The position numbers and the translations under genes were made by a program. Shown piece by piece: positions 50,901 through 62,900 of a DNA stretch of 64,000 nt. The DNA is from Romanomermis culicivorax (Eukaryota; Nematoda; Enoplea; Mermithida; Mermithidae): the NCBI GenBank assembly GCA_963922205.1, contig CAWUHX010000014.1, positions 1,746,889-1,810,888 on the forward strand, given 5' to 3'. The notes below the pieces were generated by a model, which saw only the letters and a list, made by a program, of their open reading frames with translations, did not search any database and was not told the DNA's origin. Each line of letters opens with the position of its first letter. Positions within the stretch are counted from its first letter, which is position 1.

Positions 50901-53900
50901 ACGTCAGCAAGGTGTAAACTTTTTTATAATATGGCTCGCACGTTTTCCTACTATAATTCGATCAAAAATAAAAATTTAATATAAAATTTAAACCATTCTA
51001 CGTAACTCTTCGAAATCTATCCAACGATGCCCACATATATATGGACTTGAGACGGAGAAAAATTTTACGGAGGTAGATCTTTGACGGCAATAACATTTTT
51101 CGGAGAAGAGACGGTGTAAACTTCTACACCAAAAAACTGTACGTTTTTTGCAATGGCGCAATCAGAAATGAAAACTGGAAAATAAAATTTGCACCATTCA
51201 ATAGCATTCGACGAGACCTATCGAATGATATCCGCATTTGTAGATTTTCGATAAGAAAAATAGTTTCCGGTGAAAGTTTGATGGTGTAAACTTCTTATAA
51301 AGCGGGCGTTTTTCTGTAGCATTGGAATGAAAAACGAAGATTTATGGATAAAACTTTACACCAATCAATGGAACTCAAAAAGATCTTTCGAATGATACCC
51401 ATATTTTTGGACCTTCGACGAAAAAATTTATCGGTGAATTTTTGAAGGTTAGGATTACATTTTTCTGCAACAGCGAAGCCAAGAACAAAGATTGCAGGAT
51501 AAAGTTAACACCATTCGATGGCATTCGACGGGACCTATCGAATAGTATTCATAACAATTATTTTTAAAAAAAATTTTAGGGCAAAAGAGTTGGATCAAAT
51601 TTTTTAGTCACGTGAAGTTAGCGTGGTGTAAACGAAGAATTTTACCCTTTTCTAAATAAAATAGCATAAATCAGTCAAAAATCAAGATTTAAAAATATAA
51701 TTTACATCATTAGGTAGCACTCAAGAATATCTATCGAATGATACCCATTAGAAATATTTTTCAGTGGAATTTTTGGACGGAAAGGTTAAATCGAGTTTTT
51801 AAGACAGGCAACTTCAGCATGGTGTGAACAAAAAAAATTTTACGCTTCGTAGACCATTGAAAACCGAATATTAAAAATTAAATTTACATCATTAGATTGA
51901 ATTCGACGGGATCTTGCGAATGATACCCATAATAAATATTTCCCATAAGAGTTAGGTCCGGATAATTTTCCAGGAAAGTAACATCAGCTGGTGTAAACAA
52001 AAATTCCAGAAAAGTAACGTCAGCATGATGTAAACAAAAAAATTCACGTTTTCCTACCGTAAATCGGTCAAGAACTGAGATGAAAAAATCAAGTTTACAT
52101 CATCCGATAGCTTCCGACGAGATCTATCGAACGATACCCATATTTACAATCTTTCGGACGGAAATTATTTTCTCACCCGCGATATGCAACGGTTTAGGAT
52201 AAATCGCCCGATCGGCGCTTATCCTCTGGGGGCTAAAACACGTGCTGGCCACAATGACCACGCTTTGCCGCGTTTTAGGGTTGTGTCGTGTAACCGCTAT
52301 GACGTCGTCGGTCATTTTGTCGACGTAAATTTCGTTGTAACCTTCGGCGCCCAATTGCCAATGCAATTCGTTGATCGCTCGACGAGCGGCTATCACGCCA
52401 CTGGACAAATTCACTTCGCCGTCCGACGGCCGCGCGTTGTCTGTCCATTTGGTGTAAAGGCGATTTTCGTGCACGACATCGACCTGAGGATAAAAAATTT
52501 TTCTTTTTAGTTTACTGTAGCTTCGGGAAGTTATACTTGCTCATTTTTAGATTCGAGTAAAATCAGGTTACCGATCCGAGACCTAATACACTGGGTAGAA
52601 CATGGCGCAGTTCCGAGTCCTCACCCGGGACTAGTGGACTACGGAACTTGCTAATGACCATTTGTCACTCGTTTGACCTAATCATAAAAATCCGTCCAAA
52701 AAGTCAGCTGAAAATTTTGGTGACAATCAGACGTCGTCTTAAGAACCCTGTCAATAATACTAGTGACCACTAAACCTGAGCAAAATATCTCCAGCAGGCT
52801 AGGTCAGACCTAGGGTCCGAAACCACGTTGTTATATAATGGTCACTCAGATGGTCAATTAGTTGAAAGTCGTCCAAGGTCATCCGAGTGACCACCGGTAA
52901 CCGAAATGACCTTCTCGTCAAAAATGGTCACAAAACTATTTCCACGATGTTGTGCAGTCAACTGATATTATCCGAGTAACCACTGGTCACCTAAACGACT
53001 TTTCTATTGAGGAAACGGTGACCGAAAAAAAATTCAATTATATTTTGTCGTCATCGGAAATCACCTGAATGACCACCGCTCACCCAAATGACTTCAATGA
53101 AAATCGTGGTATTGGTCAACAAAATACTTTCATCATGTTGCGAGATCAGATGATGACACCCGGATGACCAATGGTCACCCAAATAACATTTCTATCAAAA
53201 ATAGTGGAAATGATCCCAAAAAAATCAATGATCTTCATCTAAGGTCACTCGAATGACCATCGGTCACAATGAAAATCAAGAATAAGGTCGTCGAAATATC
53301 TTCATCAGGAAGTCATCTGATATTGCCCGAGTGACCACCAGTCAACCAAATGGCCTTCGCATCAAAAATAGTGGAAATGTAGGGATGTCCCGAAGCCACC
53401 TTTTTTGCCGGTGCCAATGATATGTCCTTTTATCGTTATCAATTATTTTTATGCAAGTGAGTTTGGTATACAATACTTAATGGTTTGTTTTTCGCAGATT
53501 ACATTCTTCAATCGAATTGAAAAATAGTCTCGAGAATGACATACATATACTCCATTGATTTTGAAATGAATGATGCAGTAATCCCATGAAGTAAGTTGAG
53601 AAAACTAATAAAGCTTATTATTGTAATCAATGAAAAAAAAATCGTCAGTAAGCAGCATAACAGCCAAAAATTTCCCTCAACAATGGTCAAAATTTCTCAA
53701 CTAGAACTCAGGTATCAACGCAGTTTTGTCCAAATCCAGAGTGAATAATCATGATGTTTTTCAATGATATCGACCTTTCTCATAAAAATAGAGGAAAAAT
53801 TGAAAACTAACAGAGCATAGAAAATTAAAGAGATCAAAATGCTGAGTAAACTTATGAAAATTTTCAGGAAAAAAGTTTTACATCTTCTGTATAGTATAGT

Positions 53901-56900
53901 TCGCAACGAGAAAATGAAAAACTTTTCATCTTCACGGATTGTTTAGTCTTTTGAATTCATGAATCACAAAATTTCGAATGCAAACACTCACGTGAAAAGG
54001 CACCAATTCATCGTAGCCCCGATTACTGCCTACGGCGCAACAGGCCGAAGAAACCAAGGCTGCCGTGGGCAAAAGATCGTAAACGGTTCTAGTCTGAAGA
54101 AAAGAAATGATAATAAGGTAAAAATGAAAAAATGTAAGAAGCGAAGCAAAAATTATATTTTACATCTACAGTCGAACTTTTCGGCAAAATTAAAAAAAAA
54201 ATTCAACTGACGAAGTTAAAACGATGCACGACGACTGTCAAGTTAAATTATAATTTTTTATAAAATTCAATTTCTATAAACCCGTATTTCTACATGTTCT
54301 AATTCTGACAAATACTAATTTCTATTTATTATAACTTATATGAATTATAATTTATACATATTTTTGATTCATGAAATTCCAGTTTTCGCAAGTTCTATTT
54401 CCTACGAATTCTATATTATATAAATTCTAATTCCAACAAATTCTAATTTATACAAATTCTAATTTCTACAGATTCAAACTTTCAGTAATTCTAATATCTA
54501 AAGAATCAAATTTTCAAAAATTCTTATTTATTGCAGATTCGAATTTTCAGAATTTAGAATTTTTAGAAATTCTAATTAATATAAATTTAGAAGTTCTATA
54601 TTTATATATTATCTATAAATTCTAATTTCTACGAAATAAAATTACCATAAACAAATTCTGATTTTTACGGCTTCTAATTTCTATAACTAATTTCTACAAA
54701 TCCTAATTTCTACAAATTCTAATTTCTACAAATTTTAGTTTCTACAAATTGTAATTTTTACATATCTTAATTTCTACAAATTCTAATTTGTAAATATTCT
54801 AATTTCTAAAAATTTCAACCCCTAAAAAATGTGCGAACTATATAATTTCTATAAATTTACTTTTAACAAACTCCAGTTCTTACAAATTTTAATTTCCTCA
54901 AATTTTAATTTTCTCGAATTTTAATTTCTAAAAATTCTTATTTCTACATATTTTAATTCCCATAAATTTTTATTATTTCTACAAATTCTGATTTCTACAA
55001 AATCTAATTTCTAGAAATTTTACTTTCTAAAAATTCTGATTTCTGAAAATCTTAATTTCTAGAAATTCTAACTTTAATCGGGCATTGATTGTCGTGCGTC
55101 AAATCCATAAAAATCGCGTGCGCTATCGCCGGCGTCAATGGTCGTTCATTTTTCTGTATAAACGCGCCGACGGGAACGCCACCGTAACGATAAATCAAAC
55201 GACTTTCTTCGTAGACCGTCGGCGCCACTTGGGCTTCTAGAAAAGGGGCAAAAAAGACAAATTTTTACAAAAAAATGCTACACATCATTTTCTGACCTCT
55301 GATTAAAGAAGTAATGCCTAATTTGTTTACGAAAATATTGTCCAATTTTTCGTGGCCGGTGAACAATTCGGCGCAAATGTACAATTCGGGTCTAATCGTA
55401 CGAGCGTAGTCCAGAAAATACTGTACAAAAAATTGGCAATCCAAAACACGATGTTAGTGAAAATAGAGAAAAGCAGAAAAACAATTAAAATGTAAAGAAA
55501 TCGATAGACATTGAAAAAAAGAAGAAAACTTAAAAATCAAAAACAAGAAAGCGAATAAGGAAAATAGAGAGAAACAGAAAAATGGAGAAATAAAAATGAC
55601 ATGAAGACAAATAGAAAAAAGAAAAACAAAATGGGAAATAAAAAGCAAAAAACAAAAACAAACAAAGAAAAGAAAATGAAAAATAAGAAAAAAGGAAAAA
55701 GGGAAAGGAAAACCGTAAAAGGAAAAAGGAAAAAAGAGAGAAAAAGGAGAAATGAAAAAGAAAAAAAAAGAAAAAAGAAAAAAGAAAAAGGAAAAAGAAA
55801 ATGGAAAAAGGGAAAAGAAAAAAAGAAAAGAGAAAAGAAAAAAGAATAGAAATAAGGTAACGAATACATATTAGAAAAAGAAGATAAAGAAAAAAAGAAG
55901 ACAAGTAAAATAAACAATGAATAGAACAAAGACGAAAAAGACGACAAAGAAGAAAAGAAAGAATATCAAAAACATGAAAAATACGATCAAGAAGAAAAGG
56001 AGGAAAATTAGACAAACAAGATAAACAAGGAACAAAGAAGAAAAAGAAGATAGAAGAGAAAAAAGGAAAATGAAAGAAGAAAAAGAACGGAAAAAACAGA
56101 AATAAGGAAAAAGGGATAAAGAAGAAAAAAGAAACAAACAAGAATAGCAATAAAAGAAGGTAGAGAAGAAAAAGAAGGAGAAAAGAAGAAAAAAGGAAAG
56201 AAAAAATAATAAAAAGAATAAAAGTAGGATAAGAAAGGAATAGAAGAAAAAAAGGAAAAGACGATAAAAAGGAAAAATAAAGAAAAACAAAAAAAAAGAT
56301 AAAGGAGAAAAAAGAAGAAAAAGAAGATACAGAAGAGCAATGGAAAACAAAAGAATAAAAAGAAGAAAAAAGAAAAGGAAGATAAAAAAGAAACAGAAGA
56401 AAAAGTTGAAAATGCAGAAATAGGAGAAAAAGAAAAAAAGAAGAACAATGAAGAAAAATGAGAAAACGGAGAAAAAAAGAAAATAAGAAAATGAAAAAAC
56501 TGAGAAGAAAGGAGAAAAAGAAGAGAAAGAAGAAATGAGAAGGGAATTGAAGAAAAGAAAGGGTTCCTGCAAATTTTGGCCAAATTCTACTTGAGCTTCC
56601 TACCTGAGCTACGTGTATGGGCGTACTGTGACAATTATCGATTCTGAATCCGTGAAAAGTTTCGGCTACTATTTTCGTATATTCGCGCATAAAACGCCAC
56701 AGAAAAGGGCAATCGTCCGGTTTTTCGCCGTACCTCAATTTTACGCTATCGCCCCAACAAACCAAAGCTCTTCGGAAATAAACCTGACAGGAAAACAATT
56801 CAAAATTTGCATAAATATTATTCGAAAATTTCATTTCGTAAACCAACCATGCTTGGATATTCCGCGAAGCTAACCAACGGATTATCATTGATAACCCAAC

Positions 56901-59900
56901 CGTTGTAAGCTTTGAAATGTGCGTTTAAATCGTCGTTGTACATGGCGGATTCGAAATTTGAAATTTCAGCGTTTTCCGGCAATTTGCCGGTTGTAAAGTA
57001 TCTAGAAACAAATTTGACTTGTTACATAGCAAAAGTGACACAGTTGTAGTCATACATGTAACGGGGCCCTGGGGTCTGGAGGGTTGAGCGACTTTTCTGG
57101 GATAGGGGGTCACTGATTCGCAAAATTTTAAGAGGAGTGGTCTGTGAACAATAAAAATTGATTTTTTTCACAAAGAAAGTAACGGTTCAAAACAGTAATT
57201 TTTGTCTAAAAAACTGTAAAAATGTTTTCATGGCGCGGAGCGCCGAGAAAACCGACATTTTTGACCATTTTTTGTTCAAAAATTGACATTTTTCATAAAA
57301 AAATTTACATTTTTCAGTGTTTTTCGAACCAAAAGTATGAAGGTCCCTATGATTACCATATGGCTAGCCATAGAATTGGAAAATCATGGGGGTCGTCCAT
57401 TGGCTAGCTATATGGCTGACGATTTCTGAGGGGTTTTATAGCACTTACCCCTCCCCCAATAACATGTATGGTTGTAGTACCCTAAAATTACGAATTTTTA
57501 TCGCTTAGATTTTGGCCTATTTCTGATCGAAAATTCTGGGAAAACATAGGCTCTAGACAATACGTGACGATCCCCGCTATTTACACCAAAAGCAGACTAC
57601 ACTTTACGCTATTTAACGATAGCTCTTCTAGGACTGTATCAATACTTTCTTTATCACTCAGTTTACATTTGCGTCGATTTCTAATCACAACTATAAAAAT
57701 CTTACATTGTAAATTTATCTGCTATTTACACCACAAGAAAATGCTGGAAATTCCACATAGAACGATACATTTTGTTGTTGATAGAACTACCGTTTTTATT
57801 ACTCAATTTAACTTTTGTACCAATTTACAGTCAAAAATATGGAAAAATTTACGGTGTAAATAACGGTTGATAATCATTTACACCACGAGAAGGAGCCACA
57901 GATTGTAATATCGAGGGATAGAACTTTAAGAGCTGTATCGAAGCATATAAGTATTTTTTTTAATCTCCGTCTTTATCAATTTAAAATCGAAAGCTTGAAA
58001 AAATATTGCGCTGTAAATAACAGATAATGATTATTTATTTACACCCTAGGAAAATGCAACAGTATGTGTATCAAACGACAAATTCTTACTATAATTTTGT
58101 TTTAATTAGTTTAATTTTTCAATGATTCTTTATTTAAGTTTGACTTCAACTATTTTCATAAAATTATCAATTTTTTACTTAATTCAGTTGATATATTTGT
58201 AATTGAAAATTGTTAAAATCTCAGTTGTAAATAGTGCAAGGATTACCCGCTATTTACACAAAAAATGGACAAATAATTTATTATTTACATTGTAAAAACC
58301 ATTCACCAATCCTACATAACGATAGATTTTTTGAAACTGAATACAATATTATAAATTTTTGGCTTAATTCCCATTGCTGATAGATATATAATCAAAAAAT
58401 GCGAAAAATATTTTACGATGGAAATAATGCAAGGATTATCCATTATTTACACTATGACAAAGTACCACAAATTGCATACCAAACGATAGATCTTTTCGAG
58501 CTGTATCCAAAAATACAACTTTCATCGTTCAATTATCATTTTTCATAGACGTAAGCATTAAACAGTGAAATAAAAATCTTACGGCGTAAATAACGGATGA
58601 TGGTTGTTGTAATCTCGAATTTTCAAACCGTGGGCCTCGACGCGTTGGTAACGTACGTGACCGACCAGCGCTTCGACGGCCTGTCGCAGAGCGTCCGAAC
58701 ACCAAACCGCCGCTTTGCTATTCAAATCTTCTAAATTTTTGACGAAATCATCGATGCATTGTTGTCGAACGTCCGATTCGTGGCGTCTGAGAGTTAAAAA
58801 AATTTTGTTTGGAAAAATTTAAATTATCGGAAATTTGTTCTAAAATCCAGAAATTTACACATTTAGCATTATTAAGTGCACTCGAAAGTTTAAAAAATTA
58901 TTTAAAAAATTCAGTGTTACTGAAGTTAGACATCCTTTCCAATCGAAATTGTAGGAAAATCTGGAAATTTAAGTTGCTCGGCTCAAAAAATGAAGAATTT
59001 CGCCAAATTTTGGTCGTGATTCTTTAAGTTTTCCTCTAAAAAGATTCCTTCTGGTCGCAATGTTTGAAAATTTGTTCCAAAATCAGAAAAACTCTCTTTG
59101 TTGGTTTTTTTGAACTCGAAAATAAAAAATTTCGACAAAATTTTGTCGAAATTTCACTTTTTCTGTAGCTTTTCTGGGAGAAAAATTTTTTCCTGGTCGA
59201 AATAATCGGAACTTTGTTGAAAAATCGCGGAATAAACTCCTTCACTCGTTTCTTCGACTCAAAGATCGGAGAATTTCGTAAAAATTTTGTCGTGATTCAA
59301 TCTAATTTTTCTTATTCTGATCGAGATTATAGAAAATTTATTCCGAAATCACAAAATTCACCTATTTTGCTCGCCTTTCCAACACGAAAATTAAAAATTT
59401 TCAAAGTTTTTCTTAAAAATTCTATTTTCATTGCAGGTTTTCTGAAGAAATGATATTTTTTCTCGCCGGAATTATCAGAACTCTGGTCAAAAATCGCGAA
59501 ATTATCGTTTATTTATTTTTCCGGCTCAAAAATGGAGACTTTTGCCGCGCAGCGATTCTATACAATCTTCGCTCGACAACAGTTTCTTCTCGATGACAAA
59601 AAAAATGTGTTCTAAAAAACGTAATCACATGTTTTCGTTAGGTTTTTCGGTCCGAAAATTTTTGCCAACATTGAAAAATCATGAACTTCTCCTTCAAGTT
59701 CATTTTTTCGGCACAAAAATAAAGAATTTTGCCTAAATTTCGTCACGATTCTAATTATAGTTTGTCGTCGAAAAAAGTTCCTACCGATCGATATTATAGA
59801 TAATTTGTTTCAAAAGCACAAAATTCGCCATTTATCGTTAGTTTTTTCGTGCCGAAAAGTTTCACCAAAATTTTGTCTTAGTTCTATTTCTTATTGTAGC

Positions 59901-62900
59901 TTGAACTAGGAAATTTTTTATGATCGAAGGTCACGCAAAATTTGTTGAGCATTGAAGAAACTCGCTTTTTCGACCGTTTTCTCAGATCGGAAACAAAAAA
60001 TTTTGCTGTGATTTCATTCATTTTTGTAGTTTTCAAGAAAAAACAATTTCTGATGGAAATTTTTCCCCTAAAATGAGAAATTCACTTTAGCGTTCAATTT
60101 TTTGAGGCTCGAAAATGAATGAGTTTGTGAATCTTTTATTGGCGGGATTATAATTTTTGCAGCTTTTCTTCAAAAGAATTTCTTATTATATTAACGTTAT
60201 CCAAAGCTTTTTTTCAAAATCACTTTTTCAGTTGGATTTTCGACTCAAAAAAAAGAAATTTAGATGAAAATGCGTCGAAAAAATTATCGAAAACTTTGTC
60301 GAAAAATCGCGGAATTTACTCCTTCGCTCGCTTTTTTCGGGCTCAAAAAAGAACGATTTGTCAAAGTTTTGTCGTAATTTTATGCAATTTTCCTCGAAAA
60401 AAGGTTTCTTTTGAACGAATTGAAAAGAAATTTGTTCCAAAATAACCGAATTCACAGTTTTCTATGGTTATTTTCGGCTCGGAAATAACAAATTTTGACA
60501 AAATTCTGCCGAAACTCTATTTTCATTGTAGCTATTCTGCAGTTAAAAATTTTTCCCGATCGAAATTATCGAAATTTTGTCGAAAAATCGAGGACTTCAC
60601 CCATTCGTTTGTTTTCTTCGGTTCAAAACAAAAAGTTTTGACAAAACTTCGACGTGATTCTAAGTAGCTTTCCTTCGAACAGTTTCTTCTGGTCGAGATT
60701 ACGGAAAAATTTGTTCCGAAATCAAAAATTTCACTCTACTTGTCCGCTATTTCAACTCAAAAAACGAAAAATTTTCCAGAAATTTAGTAGAAATTCAATT
60801 TTTATTGCAGATTTTCTGAAGAAATAACATTTTTTCTATCGAAATTATCGACACTATGAAAGATGGCGAAATCTACGTTTATGTATTTATTTTTTTCCGG
60901 CTGGAGAATGGAGAATTTTGCCAAAAAATTTATTCATAATTTTCTACAACTCAAGTTTCTTCTGATCGACGTTTGATTCTAAAATCTTAGAATTCACCTT
61001 TTCTGTTTCGAAAAACGTTGTTAACATTTTGTTTTCAATCTATTTCTTATTGTTTCTACTAAAAAAAACTTTTTTCTGATAAAAGTTATCGAAAAAATAT
61101 TGGAAATAGAATGAAATTCGTTTTTTTCTTTACGGTTTCCTATTTCGATTCTATTCGTTATTATAGATTTTTTCCAAAAAAAATTTTTTCGATATATTGC
61201 AAATGTCAAAATTTTCCTCTAAGGTCACGAAATTCTGTTTTTAGACTCAGAAATTGGAAATTCTTCGATAAAATTTTGACGAAATTCGATTTTTTTCCTT
61301 AAAAATGTGTTTTTCACCCTTCTCTGGCAAATAATCGTAGAGCCAAATCGAAATCGATTGTCGAATTTAATCGCCTAAATTCTTTATCTTGTAAAATTTC
61401 TAAACTTTTCATTCCGGCCGAACTTTGGTCGCTATTTTCTACAAAATAAACCGTTTTTATATACATAGATCGAAATTGGCCATTTAGAAAATGGAGCGAT
61501 TAGTACGATCATGATAATTATCCAATTTAGGTATAAATTCCGATTTGATACGGTCGACGTTTAATTGAAAAAATTCGGAAAATTTGTACGGTGGTAGAAT
61601 TTCGTCCCGTAAAATCGATCGCATAGCCTAAAATTTCAGAAATTTCCGGAAAGCAGGAATCAAAAAAATTTATCAGACACGTGAAAATCACTGATCTGTA
61701 GATCAAATAAAATTTCTGCTAAAATCACCAGTCTGAATAATTAAAAAATAGAAACTCATGAATTAGACAAAAAATACATCGAAAAAATGAAAAACGTGAG
61801 GAAAAACAAAAGAAAATTAAGACATGATTGATAAACTGAGAAAATATGGATAAAATCATTTTGAATGTCTAAATTCAAAATATCAACGAAGTTAAAGATG
61901 ATTTTTGAAAAATATCGTTCATAAATGACATCTTGCTGATATTGACAAATTGCAGAAATTACATTTTTCAACCAAGGAGCGAATTTCTCGTCATATTGGA
62001 GTTCTTTGATACAAAAGATGATAATCTGAAGGAAATTCTAATTTTTCCGGAACAAGTGTAAAAAATTTTCAAAAAAACAATGAAAAAACAAAAATATAAA
62101 AAGCAAAAGCAAAATTAATCAAAAATTGAGAATAAAAACATAAAAATCAAAAAACTATAAAAATGAACAAAAAAGAAAAAACAATGAGAACGAAAAAATG
62201 AAAAGCAGAAAATGGGTTAAATGATCAAAAAATGGGGATGAAAAGAATGAAAAGTAAAAAATGAGCAGAATAATGAAAAATGAGAAAATGACAATAAAAA
62301 ATTACAGCCAAAAAAATGAAAATAAATAAAAATGAAAAAAAAGAAAAAAGAGAATGAAAAAAATGAAGAGCAAAAAATGGGCAAGATAAAAGAATGAAAA
62401 AACTGGAAGAACGAGCGAATTAATCAAAAACAAAGAAATAAGTAAATGAAAGGTGGATGAAAAAACGAAAAGCAAAAAATGGGCAATATGATCGAAAAAA
62501 TGAAAAAGTAGCAGAAAAAATTGAAAAACAAATAATAAGCAAAATGATAAAAAGTAACAAAAAGAACAAAAATAAATTAGAATTGAAAATGAGTAAAATA
62601 CTAAAAACGCAAAAACAATAAAATCGAAAAAAATACTGACAGGAGAAGAATGGAAAAATTAGGTGCAAAAAATCGAACGAAAAGATGAAAAATGGAAAAA
62701 GAGAGAATGAAAAAAGTGAAAAACAAAAAATATGCAAGATCATCAAAAAAATGGAAAAGGGCAGAAAACGGAAATAAAAAAAGAAAAGCAAAAAAAGGAC
62801 GAAATTATCAAATAAAGTGAAAAAGCATAAACATCGAAATGAAATGAAAAAAATGAAAAACAAAAAATCAGCAGTGATAAAAAAATAATAAAGCAGAATG

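Noticed and set aside
55530-56888. 452-codon minus-strand open frame
   Set aside because: Only the part within 56604-56783 is coding (AGL exon 6). The rest reads through introns: a bounded stretch before the acceptor and a Phe/Ser/Leu-only stretch from the A/G tract.
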